64,000 nt of DNA from Dryocola sp051307055 (GTDB taxonomy: Bacteria; Pseudomonadota; Gammaproteobacteria; Enterobacterales; Enterobacteriaceae). Position numbers and translations under genes: made by a program. The stretch's first letter is position 1. The number at the start of each line of letters is the position of its first letter. This document shows, one piece after another, positions 41,483 through 50,833 of the stretch. The notes below the pieces were generated by a model. That model searched no databases and had not been told where the DNA came from. It saw only the letters and a program-made list of their open reading frames with translations. The stretch lies in assembly GCF_051307055.1 (NCBI RefSeq), contig NZ_CP149994.1:3782001-3846000 (forward strand), written 5' to 3'.

Positions 41483-42040
41483 ATGACCCTGCGAGCTACG
41501 CTTGCGCTTACCGCCCTGCTGCTGCCTTTGCTGGCTTCAGCGCATAATTTTGAGAAGAATCAACGTGTCGCTCCGCTTGGCATTGCCGACAAGGGCGAGC
41601 TGATTCTTGCTAACGATAAGTTTAGCTATAAAAACTGGAATAGCTCGCAGCTTGCTGGAAAAGTGCGAGTGCTGCAGCATATTGCCGGGCGCTCCAGCGC
41701 TAAGGAGAAAAATGCCGGGCTGATAGAAGCCATCAAAGCCGCGAAGTTTCCGCACGATCGCTACCAGACGACGACTATCGTCAATACTGATGACGCCATC
41801 GTCGGTACCGGCATGTTTGTGCGCAGCAGTATTGAAAGCAATAAAAAACAGTATCCATGGTCACAGTTTGTGGTGGACAGCAACGGCGTGGCGAAGAAAG
41901 GCTGGCAGCTGGAGGACGGCGGTTCGGCAATTGTGGTGCTGGATAAAAACGGACGTATTCAGTACGCCAAAGATGGTTCGCTGACGCAGGCAGAGGTGCA
42001 GCAGGTCATGAACCTGCTGCAGAAACTGCTCAGTAAATAG
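41483..42040 (+). CDS. ytfJ: YtfJ family periplasmic protein (thioredoxin-like)
   Basis: The 185-residue protein (E. coli 184) has a signal peptide ending LLPLLASA. The mature YtfJ domain follows: IADKGELILANDKFSYKNW, KVRVLQHIAGRSSAKEKN, and a C-terminal WQLEDGGSAIVVLDKNGRIQYAKDGSLT typical of thioredoxin-fold proteins. No CxxC is present, so it is not a standard disulfide enzyme. Function is unknown. SD AAGGAG precedes the ATG. Its end overlaps the convergent cysQ end by 11 bp. Confidence 0.92.
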   Translation: MTLRATLALTALLLPLLASAHNFEKNQRVAPLGIADKGELILANDKFSYKNWNSSQLAGKVRVLQHIAGRSSAKEKNAGLIEAIKAAKFPHDRYQTTTIVNTDDAIVGTGMFVRSSIESNKKQYPWSQFVVDSNGVAKKGWQLEDGGSAIVVLDKNGRIQYAKDGSLTQAEVQQVMNLLQKLLSK

Positions 42041-42776
42041 AGACCCGGAAGCCGGGATTCAAGAAGGACTCGCGCGGGGTATAGTCGAGCGGCTTGCCCT
42101 GCCAGTCATGGACATGCGCCCCGGCAGCCACCGCAACGGCATGGCCTGCCGCCGTATCCCAGATATTAGTTGGCCCGAAACGCGGATAAAGCTGCGCCTG
42201 CCCGTCTGCCACCAGGCAGAATTTCAGTGAAGAGCCGATAGCGGTAGTCTGATGTTCGCCCATCTGCTGCAGATACTCTTTCAGTTCACCGTCGCTGCTG
42301 GCATGGGAGCGGCTGACCACCACCAGCGGAGGGCGCGCATCACGCACGTGAATCTGGTTTCGTACGCCGCACTCTTCCTTCCAGGCTTTACCTTCGGCTG
42401 CGCTGTACATAATCTTCAGTACCGGCGCATAAACCACGCCCAGCACGGCTTTGCCTTTCTCAATCAGCGCAATGTTAACGGTGAATTCGCCGTTACGTTT
42501 GAGAAACTCTTTCGTGCCGTCCAGCGGATCCACCAGCCAGTAACGATCCCATCCCTGACGGATTTCCCAGCTCTGGGGATCTTCTTCCGACAGCACGGGG
42601 ATCTCCGGCGTTAAAGTCTGTAGCCCGTTGATGATGATGGTATGGGCTGCAATATCCGCTGCGGTCACCGGCGAGTCATCCAGTTTTTGGGTCGCCTCCA
42701 GCGGCTTCTCCCCTTCGTAAACCTGCATGATGGCGGCTCCCGCCTCCCGCGCCAGTTGGCAAATTTGCTCTAACAT
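42030..42776 (-). CDS. cysQ: 3'(2'),5'-bisphosphate nucleotidase CysQ
   Basis: CysQ converts PAP (from sulfate assimilation) to AMP and keeps PAPS pools in check. The 248-residue protein (E. coli 246) is of the inositol monophosphatase superfamily, with metal sites SEEDP, VDPLDGTKEF and WDTAAGHAV. ATG 42776 gives the E. coli N-terminus MLEQICQLAREAG; the frame is open to 42803. It is divergent from cpdB. Confidence 0.95.
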   Translation of the reverse strand: MLEQICQLAREAGAAIMQVYEGEKPLEATQKLDDSPVTAADIAAHTIIINGLQTLTPEIPVLSEEDPQSWEIRQGWDRYWLVDPLDGTKEFLKRNGEFTVNIALIEKGKAVLGVVYAPVLKIMYSAAEGKAWKEECGVRNQIHVRDARPPLVVVSRSHASSDGELKEYLQQMGEHQTTAIGSSLKFCLVADGQAQLYPRFGPTNIWDTAAGHAVAVAAGAHVHDWQGKPLDYTPRESFLNPGFRVSIY

Positions 42777-42979
42777 TCTCCACCTCGTAGTTTGTCGCCG
42801 CACGCTGCATCGCGCAAATAACCTGTTGTTTTACTTATATCTCATTGCGTCATGATGCGCTATCTGTGAAGCGATTCAGGTTTCATCGCCCTGATTTCTG
42901 GCAGACTTCACAGTTTTGTAAGCAACAAACTGTAAATTCACAGCCTTTTGTGGCGTACCTCGAAAAAAGGACCTTGATC

Positions 42980-44911
42980 ATGATTAAGTTTAGCGTAAGC
43001 CTGCTTGCCACGCTGATCGCAGCCAGCGTCAACGCGGCCACGGTCGATCTGCGTATCCTCGAAACTACCGATCTGCACAGCAATATGATGGATTTCGACT
43101 ACTACAAAGATACGCCGACCGAGAAATTCGGTCTGGTACGTACAGCGAGCCTGATTAATGCCGCACGCGGTGAAGCCGTAAACAGCGTGCTGGTCGATAA
43201 CGGCGATCTGATCCAGGGCAGCCCTCTAGGCGATTACATGGCGGCAAAGGGGCTGAAAGAAGGCGAAATCCATCCGGTCTATAAAGCGCTTAACACGCTG
43301 GATTATGCGGTAGGAAACCTGGGCAACCACGAGTTTAACTATGGCCTGGAATACCTGCACAAGGCGCTGGCCGGGGCTAAGTTCCCCTACGTTAACGCCA
43401 ATATCATCGATGCGAAAACGAACAAGCCCCTGTTTACGCCTTACCTTATCAAAGCGACCGAAGTCAAAGATAAAGACGGTAAAACGCAGACTTTGCGCAT
43501 CGGCTATATCGGCTTTGTACCGCCGCAGATTATGACGTGGGATAAAGCCAACCTGAACGGCAAGGTGACGGTGCAGGACATCACCGAAACCGCAAAACAC
43601 TACGTGCCGGAGATGCGAAAACAGGGCGCGGATTTAGTGGTAATAGTTGCTCACTCCGGCCTCTCCAGCGATCCGTATCATGCTATGGCCGAAAACTCCG
43701 TTTATTACCTCAGTGAAGTGCCGGGCGTCGACGCCATCCTGTTTGGACACGCTCACGCCGTGTTCCCGGGTAAAGATTTCGCTGGCATCAAAGGCGCTGA
43801 TATCGAAAAGGGCACGCTTAACGGCATCCCCGCCGTGATGCCGGGAATGTGGGGCGATCATCTTGGCGTGGTGGATCTGGTGCTGAATAACGACGACGGC
43901 GCGTGGAAAGTCACCGCCAGCAAAGCGGAGGCTCGCCCAATCTACGACAACGTAGCGAAAAAATCGCTGGCTGCGGAAGACAAAAAGCTGGTGAAAGTAC
44001 TCGAGCACGATCACAACGGCACGCGCGAATTTGTAAGCAAGCCGATCGGCAAATCCGCCGACAACATGTACAGCTATCTGGCGCTGGTGCAGGACGACCC
44101 AACGGTACAGGTGGTCAATAACGCCCAGCGGGCTTACGTCGAGAAATTCATTCAGGGCGATCCCGATCTGGCCAGCCTGCCCGTCCTCTCTGCCGCCGCG
44201 CCGTTCAAGGTTGGCGGACGCAAAAACGATCCGGCCAGTTTTGTCGAGGTCGAAAAAGGCCAGCTCACCTTCCGCAACGCCGCTGATTTGTACCTTTATC
44301 CAAACACGCTGGTCGTAGTGAAAGCGAGCGGTAAAGAGGTTAAAGAGTGGCTGGAGTGTTCCGCCGGGCAGTTTAATCAGATTGACGTCAACAGCGGCAA
44401 GCCGCAGTCGCTTATCAACTGGGACGGCTTCCGCACCTATAACTTTGACGTCATCGACGGCGTGGATTATCAGATTGATGTATCGCAACCGGCGCGTTAT
44501 GACGGCGAATGCCAGATGGTGAACCCAAAAGCCGAGCGCATTAAAGGGCTGACGTTTAAAGGAAAACCAATAGATCCAGACGCCACTTTCCTGGTTGCGA
44601 CCAATAACTACCGCGCATACGGCGGTAAATTTGCCGGTACCGGCGACAGCCATATCGCCTTTGCTTCACCAGATGAAAACCGCTCGGTGCTGGCAAACTG
44701 GATAAGCGCGCAGAAAGAGATTCAGCCGGCGGCGGATAACAACTGGCGCCTTGCGCCAGTCCAAAGCAGGCAGAAGCTGGATATCCGCTTTGAAACCTCG
44801 CCCGGCGAGAAAGCCGCGGCGTTTATCAAAGAAAAAGCGCAGTACCCGATGCAAAACGTCGGCACCGACGATATTGGCTTTGCCCTTTATCAGCTTGATT
44901 TGAGTAAATAA
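42980..44911 (+). CDS. cpdB: Periplasmic 2',3'-cyclic-nucleotide 2'-phosphodiesterase/3'-nucleotidase
   Basis: CpdB hydrolyses 2',3'-cyclic nucleotides and 3'-nucleotides in the periplasm so nucleosides can be taken up. The 643-residue protein (E. coli 647) has a signal peptide ending LIAASVNA. It then has the metallophosphoesterase motifs LRILETTDLHSN, LVDNGDLIQG, VGNLGNHEFNYG, VVIVAHSGL and ILFGHAHAVFPG, and the 5'-nucleotidase C-terminal domain with TNNYRAYGGKFAG. ATG 42980 follows AAAAAAGGACCTTG; the longer open frame upstream is not used. Confidence 0.95.
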   Translation: MIKFSVSLLATLIAASVNAATVDLRILETTDLHSNMMDFDYYKDTPTEKFGLVRTASLINAARGEAVNSVLVDNGDLIQGSPLGDYMAAKGLKEGEIHPVYKALNTLDYAVGNLGNHEFNYGLEYLHKALAGAKFPYVNANIIDAKTNKPLFTPYLIKATEVKDKDGKTQTLRIGYIGFVPPQIMTWDKANLNGKVTVQDITETAKHYVPEMRKQGADLVVIVAHSGLSSDPYHAMAENSVYYLSEVPGVDAILFGHAHAVFPGKDFAGIKGADIEKGTLNGIPAVMPGMWGDHLGVVDLVLNNDDGAWKVTASKAEARPIYDNVAKKSLAAEDKKLVKVLEHDHNGTREFVSKPIGKSADNMYSYLALVQDDPTVQVVNNAQRAYVEKFIQGDPDLASLPVLSAAAPFKVGGRKNDPASFVEVEKGQLTFRNAADLYLYPNTLVVVKASGKEVKEWLECSAGQFNQIDVNSGKPQSLINWDGFRTYNFDVIDGVDYQIDVSQPARYDGECQMVNPKAERIKGLTFKGKPIDPDATFLVATNNYRAYGGKFAGTGDSHIAFASPDENRSVLANWISAQKEIQPAADNNWRLAPVQSRQKLDIRFETSPGEKAAAFIKEKAQYPMQNVGTDDIGFALYQLDLSK

Positions 44912-44915
44912 GCTA

Positions 44916-45308
44916 TCAGGCGTCCCGGTCGCGGGACGCCATTACCTGCGGCAAATTCTCTTCTATCCAGTCGGCCAGCGCGGCGACCTTCTCTGCAACC
45001 TCATGCCCCAGCGGCGTCAGGCTGTATTCCACATGCGGCGGGACGACAGGGTAAGATGTGCGATTCACAAAACCGTCCGCCTCCAGCCACTGCAGCGTTT
45101 GCGCGAGCATTTTTTCACTTACTCCGCCCACTTTACGGCGCAGATCGCTGAAGCGATGCGTCCGCTCCTGCAGCGCCACCAGAATCAGCACGCCCCAGCG
45201 GCTGGTGACGTGTTTTAGCACATCCCGCGACGGGCACTTCTCCGCAAACAGGTTGCCGCTGCGCATCTGCTCGGTTAGCGTCAGCGCGCTTTCCAGGGTT
45301 TCACTCAT
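44916..45308 (-). CDS. ytfH: HxlR-type transcriptional regulator YtfH
   Basis: This 130-residue winged-helix regulator (E. coli YtfH 126) has CPSRDVLKHVTSRWGVLILVAL, HRFSDLRRKVGGVSEKMLAQTLQWLE and SYPVVPPHVEYSLTPLG. Cys25 sits at the position used for quinone or thiol sensing in QorR/YodB-type relatives. Start ATG 45308 gives the family length. It is divergent from qorB with 90 bp between starts; the pairing suggests it represses qorB. Confidence 0.92.
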   Translation of the reverse strand: MSETLESALTLTEQMRSGNLFAEKCPSRDVLKHVTSRWGVLILVALQERTHRFSDLRRKVGGVSEKMLAQTLQWLEADGFVNRTSYPVVPPHVEYSLTPLGHEVAEKVAALADWIEENLPQVMASRDRDA

Positions 45309-45332
45309 TTCATACTTACCTTTTTGTGCGTA

Positions 45333-45351
45333 CTTACTTAAAGTTAGTAAG
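45333..45351. promoter_or_regulatory. Operator-like inverted repeat between ytfH and qorB
   Basis: CTTAC and GTAAG flank a 9-nt centre with partial symmetry; another TACTTAC lies at 45313-45319. This AT-rich repeat in the divergent promoter region is a likely YtfH binding site. Confidence 0.5.
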
Positions 45352-45398
45352 GCGTGATAGTGTGACACAACTGTCCCAAAACACTAAGGCGTTTAATC

Positions 45399-46247
<849 letters not shown>

Positions 46248-46279
46248 TTTGTTACCTATCCGTTAAAGGCGAGCATCCC

Positions 46280-46306
46280 TATACTAATGGGATGTTCGTA
46301 CGGAGG
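46280..46306 (+). promoter_or_regulatory. -10 element and SD of the AraC-type gene
   Basis: TATACT at 46280-46285 is a good -10, predicting a start near 46292. GGAGG at 46302-46306 then lies 7 nt before GTG 46314. This arrangement excludes the upstream in-frame ATG at 46287. Confidence 0.6.
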
Positions 46307-46313
46307 GGTTAAC

Positions 46314-47138
46314 GTGCAGGGCGTTCCTGAGCAATTTACCGATGAAAAAGATTGCGCCCAGTTCCGGCATCTGCCGCAGCTGCCCGGCGTGGAGCTTTAC
46401 CATGCCCATATTTCACGCTATGCCTTTGAACCTCATACGCATGAAGCCTTCGGTATCGGCACCGTAACATGGGGCGCTGAACGTTTCCGCTATCGTGGCG
46501 CGCAGTATGTCGCCGCTCCGGGTTCGCTGGTATTGATGAATCCCGACGAACTGCATACCGGAGAAGCAGCTACCGTCGACGGCTGGCAGTACCGCATGAT
46601 TTATATCGAACCTGAAACGCTCGAAGCGGTAACCGGTGAGCGCAGCTGGTGGTTTAGCGAGGCGCTGAATCACGATCCGCTGCGTTCACGTCAGATTTCC
46701 CAACTGATTAACGGCTTGTGGCGCGCGGAGGATTCGCTCGCTCAGCAGGGTTTGCTGCTCAGCCTCATCGACACGTTTCGGCCTTACGCACAGCATCAAC
46801 CTTCCGGGACGCAGGAAGCAGCGCATCGCTTTGAACGGATACGCGAGTATTTACATGCAAACTATATGCATGCGGTGACGCTTGATGAGCTGGCGGCCGT
46901 AGCATCGCTCAGCCCATACCACTTCCAGCGCCGGTTCAAAGCGCATTTCCACGTTACGCCACATCAGATGCTGATGGCCATTCGTCTGTGGTACGCCAAG
47001 CAGTTCCTGACCCACGGCATGCCCGCCGCGCAGGTGGCGGTGATGAGCGGCATGACCGATCAGGCGCATCTGACCCGCGCTTTCGCCCGGCGCTATGGTA
47101 TTACCCCCGTCCGCTATCAGAAACAGGTCAGCCGTTAG
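46314..47138 (+). CDS. AraC-family transcriptional regulator
   Basis: The 274-residue protein has an N-terminal cupin-like ligand domain (about 20-150; HISRYAFEPHTHEAFGIGTVTWG and MNPDELHTGEA). Its C-terminal AraC DNA-binding domain has the two HTHs VTLDELAAVASLSPYHFQRRFKAHF and AAQVAVMSGMTDQAHLTRAFARRYGITP. The GTG start is chosen for its strong SD. No AraC gene lies here in E. coli. It is directly followed by ytfF (78 bp), so it probably regulates that DMT-family exporter; this pairing of AraC cupin regulators with EamA transporters is common. Confidence 0.88.
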   Translation: MQGVPEQFTDEKDCAQFRHLPQLPGVELYHAHISRYAFEPHTHEAFGIGTVTWGAERFRYRGAQYVAAPGSLVLMNPDELHTGEAATVDGWQYRMIYIEPETLEAVTGERSWWFSEALNHDPLRSRQISQLINGLWRAEDSLAQQGLLLSLIDTFRPYAQHQPSGTQEAAHRFERIREYLHANYMHAVTLDELAAVASLSPYHFQRRFKAHFHVTPHQMLMAIRLWYAKQFLTHGMPAAQVAVMSGMTDQAHLTRAFARRYGITPVRYQKQVSR

Positions 47139-47215
47139 CTAAACCGCAAGCTGGTACAATACTCACCGCGTTCCTTCCCTTACGCTTCACGCAAAGAACT
47201 AACCGGATGGTAAAG

Positions 47216-48190
47216 ATGTTAACTGGCGTGTTGTATGCCCTGCTGGCGGGGCTGATGTGGGGACTGATTTTCGTGGGCCCGGTTATCGTGCCGGATTATC
47301 CCGCGGCGTTACAGTCCACCGGGCGTTATCTGGCGCTTGGTCTGATTGCGATCCCGCTGGCCTGGGCCGGGCGGCAGCGCCTGCGTCAGCTTAGCGGCCG
47401 GGACTGGTTCACGGCGCTCAAGCTTTCAACCGTCGGAAACCTGATCTATTACGTTTGCCTTGCAGGCGCAATTCAGCGTACCGGCGCCCCTGTCTCGACG
47501 ATGATTATCGGCACGCTGCCGGTTGTGATCCCCGTTTTTGCCAATCTGCTTTACAGCAAGCGCGACGGTAAGCTGCCGTGGCGCCGCCTGGCTCCTGCGC
47601 TGGCGATCATCGCCATTGGGCTGGTGATGGTAAATGCCGCTGAATTACGCAGCGCTCAGTTTGGCTTTAGCTGGTGGCGCTATGCAGGCGGCATCTGTCT
47701 GGCTTTTGTTTCGGTTGCCTGCTGGGCATGGTATGCGCTAAGAAATGCGCGCTGGCTGCGCGAGAATCCGGATAAAAATCCAATGATGTGGGCCACCGCT
47801 CAGGGGCTTTCGACACTGCCTTTCTCATTGCTGGGATATGTCGCCGTATGCTTATTTATGGCGCAAAGCGACGCAAATTTCGCGCTGCCTTTCGGGCCGC
47901 GGCCTGAAGTGTTCGTTACGCTGATGTTTGCCATCGCCCTGCTGTGTTCATGGCTGGGAAATCTCTGCTGGAATATCGCCTGCCAGCGCCTGCCGACCGT
48001 CGTTGTCGGCCCGCTAATCGTCTTTGAAACCCTGGCCGGGCTTGCCTATACCTTTATGCTGCGCCATAACTGGCCGCCGCTTCTGACGCTGCTGGGCATT
48101 CTTTGTCTGATCGCCGGCGTTGTGCTGGCGGTGCTGACCAGGCCGCAAAAGCAGGAAGTGACCGAAGTACCAATTTCGCCAGAAAAATAA
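47216..48190 (+). CDS. ytfF: EamA/DMT-family transporter YtfF
   Basis: The 324-residue inner-membrane protein has about ten membrane segments in two EamA repeats. Landmarks are GVLYALLAGLMWGLIFVGPVIVP, QRTGAPVSTMIIGTLPVVIPVFANLLY, CWAWYALRNARWLRENP and LPTVVVGPLIVFETLAGL, matching E. coli YtfF. It is a putative drug/metabolite exporter of unknown substrate. ATG 47216 gives the E. coli-like start M-x-x-GVLYALL; ATG 47207 is an alternative. Confidence 0.9.
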   Translation: MLTGVLYALLAGLMWGLIFVGPVIVPDYPAALQSTGRYLALGLIAIPLAWAGRQRLRQLSGRDWFTALKLSTVGNLIYYVCLAGAIQRTGAPVSTMIIGTLPVVIPVFANLLYSKRDGKLPWRRLAPALAIIAIGLVMVNAAELRSAQFGFSWWRYAGGICLAFVSVACWAWYALRNARWLRENPDKNPMMWATAQGLSTLPFSLLGYVAVCLFMAQSDANFALPFGPRPEVFVTLMFAIALLCSWLGNLCWNIACQRLPTVVVGPLIVFETLAGLAYTFMLRHNWPPLLTLLGILCLIAGVVLAVLTRPQKQEVTEVPISPEK

Positions 48191-48224
48191 CCTGCTACCT
48201 CATAATAGTCATAGCCTTTCCTTA

Positions 48225-48247
48225 AAGATGTATTTAATATGCATCTT
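48225..48247. promoter_or_regulatory. NsrR operator upstream of ytfE
   Basis: AAGATG and CATCTT arms in an 11-1-11 layout with only one or two mismatched pairs, 28 bp before the ytfE ATG. This is the known NsrR site type at E. coli ytfE. The nitric-oxide sensor gene nsrR is at 63449-63874 in this window. Confidence 0.85.
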
Positions 48248-48274
48248 ATATTTTCTATGATGAGGTATTCGTTC

Positions 48275-48937
48275 ATGGCCTTCCGCGACCAACCCTTAGG
48301 TGAACTGGCTTTAACCATCCCACGCGCTTCTGCGCTGTTCCGTAAACTGGATCTGGATTTCTGCTGTGGCGGCAAACAAACGCTTGAGCGCGCAGCGACC
48401 CGCAAAGAGCTGAATCTGGAAGCGATTGAGGCCGAACTGGCCGCGCTTGCTGAGGAACCCGTCGAGAAAGAGTGGCGTACCGCGCCGCTGGCCGAAATCA
48501 TCGACCACATCATCGTGCGCTACCATGACAGGCACCGCGAGCAGCTGCCGGAGTTAATCCTGCAGGCGACCAAAGTTGAACGTGTACATGCCGATAAACC
48601 GAACGTGCCGAAGGGGCTGGCGAAATATCTCACCATGCTGCATCAGGAGCTGAGCAGCCACATGATGAAAGAAGAGCAGATCCTGTTCCCGATGATTAAA
48701 AACGGCATGGGTTCACAGGCGATGGGCCCGATTAGCGTAATGGAAAGCGAGCATGATGACGCAGGCGAGCTGCTGGAAGTCATCAAACATACCACCAACA
48801 ACGTAACGCCGCCGCCGGAAGCCTGCACAACCTGGAAAGCGATGTATAACGGGATTAATGAAATGATTGACGATCTGATGAATCACATTAGCCTGGAAAA
48901 CAACGTACTCTTCCCGCGGGCTTTAGCCGGGGAGTAA
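48275..48937 (+). CDS. ytfE: Iron-sulfur cluster repair di-iron protein YtfE (RIC)
   Basis: YtfE repairs iron-sulfur clusters damaged by nitric oxide or peroxide and can reduce NO. The 220-residue protein has an N-terminal ScdA domain with DFCCGG (Cys30, Cys31) and a C-terminal hemerythrin-like four-helix bundle whose His/Glu ligands appear in IDHIIVRYHDRH, MLHQELSSHMMKEEQILFP, ESEHDDAG and MNHISLENNVLFP. The frame is open to 48239, but ATG 48275 gives the known N-terminus and leaves the NsrR operator upstream. Confidence 0.96.
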   Translation: MAFRDQPLGELALTIPRASALFRKLDLDFCCGGKQTLERAATRKELNLEAIEAELAALAEEPVEKEWRTAPLAEIIDHIIVRYHDRHREQLPELILQATKVERVHADKPNVPKGLAKYLTMLHQELSSHMMKEEQILFPMIKNGMGSQAMGPISVMESEHDDAGELLEVIKHTTNNVTPPPEACTTWKAMYNGINEMIDDLMNHISLENNVLFPRALAGE

Positions 48938-48944
48938 TCGCGCT

Positions 48945-48975
48945 TTTGCTCCTTCTCCGGCGGAGAAGGAGCAAA
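48945..48975. terminator. Bidirectional terminator between ytfE and cycA
   Basis: A 14-bp perfect stem (TTTGCTCCTTCTCC with its complement) and a 3-nt loop between the two convergent stops. The A/T ends of the stem give a short U-run in either direction. Confidence 0.8.
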
Positions 48976-48985
48976 TCAATTTCAG

Positions 48986-50398
48986 TTACTTCCGCATCGC
49001 CGCTACGCGTTTCTTACCGATAAACATCCAGCCCAAACCTAACACCACAAACCACAGCGGCGTAACGATCAGCGCCTGACGGGTATCGTCTTCCAGCGTC
49101 AGCAGCACAATCACAAAGACAAAGAACGCCATGCAAACCCAGCACATCAGCTTGCCAAGCGGCATCTTGTAGATTGATTTCTGATGCAGTTCAGGACGCC
49201 GTTTGCGGTACACCAGGTACGAGCAAAGGATAATCGTCCAGACAAACATAAAAAGAATCGCCGACACGGTAGTGATCATCGTGAAGGCCGCAACCACGTC
49301 CGGATTGACGTAAAGCATTACCACGCCGCCCAGCAGGCAGATGCAGGAGAAGGTCAGCCCCTTCGCCGGCACGGCGCGTTTAGAAAGCTTAGCGAAAGCT
49401 TTTGGCGCCACTCCGTCCTGCGCCAGGCCGAACAGCATACGACTGGTTGAAAACACGCCGCTGTTAGCCGAGGAAGCCGCTGAGGTCAGGACCACGAAGT
49501 TAATGATGCCCGCTGCGGCAGGCAGACCCGCCAGCACAAAGAGTTCAACGAACGGGCTCTTATCAGCCACTACTGAACCCCATGGCGTGACCGACATAAT
49601 CACAATCAGCGCAAACACGTAGAACATGATGATACGAATCGGGATCGAGTTAATCGCACGCGGCAGAGATTTTTCCGGGTCTTTCGTTTCCGCCGCCGTT
49701 GTCCCTACCAGTTCGATACCCACGAAGGCAAAGACCGCTATCTGGAAGCCGGCAAAGAAGCCGCTCAGGCCTTTCGGGAACCAGCCGCCGTTATTCCACA
49801 GGTTATTGAAAGAGGCTTCTACGCCAGTCGGCGACTGGAAGTGGGTCAGCACCATCACCAGGCCGATAATAATCAGGGAAACGATAGCGACGATTTTGAT
49901 CATCGCGAACCAGAACTCCATTTCGCCGAACATTTTCACGGTAGCGAGGTTGAGGCTCAGCAGCACCACCACCACGGCGAGGGAGGCGACCCAGTCCGAC
50001 AGGCCGGGGAACCAGAACTGGGCATAGGCGGTTATCGCCACCACATCCGCCATGCCGGTAACCACCCAGCAGAACCAGTAGGTCCAGCCGGTGAAGTAGC
50101 CGGCCCAGGGGCCTAACAGATCGGCGGCGAAATCGCTGAACGACTTATATTCAAGATTGGAAAGCAACAGCTCGCCCATGGCGCGCATGACGAAGAACAG
50201 CATGAAGCCGATAATCATATAGACGAAGATTATCGACGGACCGGCGAGGCTGATGGTTTTACCCGACCCCATAAACAGGCCGGTGCCGATAGCCCCGCCG
50301 ATGGCGATAAGCTGGATATGACGGTTTGTTAAATTACGCCGCAGCGATTGCTCAGCCGGAGCCTCGGCCTCGTCTGCAATTTTTATCTGATCTACCAT
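48986..50398 (-). CDS. cycA: D-serine/D-alanine/glycine proton symporter CycA
   Basis: CycA is an amino-acid permease of the APC family that imports glycine, D-alanine, D-serine and D-cycloserine. It has 470 residues, the same as E. coli. Twelve membrane segments are expected; landmarks are IAIGGAIGTGLFMGSGKTI, GELLLSNLEYKSFSDFAADLLGPWAGYFTGW and FAGFQIAVFAFVGIELVGTTAAE. The 435-bp upstream gap to fklB holds its leader (in E. coli a GcvB sRNA target) and a terminator-flanked repeat (50659-50822). Confidence 0.96.
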   Translation of the reverse strand: MVDQIKIADEAEAPAEQSLRRNLTNRHIQLIAIGGAIGTGLFMGSGKTISLAGPSIIFVYMIIGFMLFFVMRAMGELLLSNLEYKSFSDFAADLLGPWAGYFTGWTYWFCWVVTGMADVVAITAYAQFWFPGLSDWVASLAVVVVLLSLNLATVKMFGEMEFWFAMIKIVAIVSLIIIGLVMVLTHFQSPTGVEASFNNLWNNGGWFPKGLSGFFAGFQIAVFAFVGIELVGTTAAETKDPEKSLPRAINSIPIRIIMFYVFALIVIMSVTPWGSVVADKSPFVELFVLAGLPAAAGIINFVVLTSAASSANSGVFSTSRMLFGLAQDGVAPKAFAKLSKRAVPAKGLTFSCICLLGGVVMLYVNPDVVAAFTMITTVSAILFMFVWTIILCSYLVYRKRRPELHQKSIYKMPLGKLMCWVCMAFFVFVIVLLTLEDDTRQALIVTPLWFVVLGLGWMFIGKKRVAAMRK

Positions 50399-50658
50399 GT
50401 TTTATTTTCCTGTACCGGTCTGTTGCGTTCAGGCTCTGCTGGCCTTTAATACGTTATGTTTGATGTGATGCTTTTTCATAAAGCACACTGATACCGGGTA
50501 AGAATCGGCGGGTTGAATATTTATGACAAGCAACATGTTAATTTTTTGTTTAATCTGAGTGCGATATCACTCTCACAACGCGAAGTGCATCACAAAAACA
50601 CCCGGAACGAGGGCGTATGCAAGATAAAATCACGTTTATTTGTTAACAGCCAAATGAA

Positions 50659-50822
50659 AACCCCGCCGAAGCGGGGCATGTCCAGCTGCATAAATTTTTG
50701 TGGATAAAAACGCTGCGCCTGGCGCTGATAACAACGAAGCATTACGCGTTCTGCTTTATCCCAACCATTCGAAACCCACTTTTTGAACGGTCGTCGCTGC
50801 GCTAACCCCGCCGAAGCGGGGC
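50659..50822 (-). repeat. Third terminator-flanked insert (different sequence)
   Basis: Two identical 19-nt copies of the fklB terminator hairpin (50659-50677 and 50804-50822; 6-bp CCCCGC/GCGGGG stem, UUCG-type loop on the minus strand) flank a 126-bp segment with no clear similarity to the other two inserts. Only the cycA-side copy is followed by a T-run on the minus strand, so the ancestral terminator seems split and duplicated. No convincing gene is inside. Confidence 0.65.
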
Positions 50823-50833
50823 CTTTAAATCGC

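Noticed and set aside
43634..44653. 339-codon minus-strand open frame
   Set aside because: Fully antisense to cpdB, no SD and no family resemblance.
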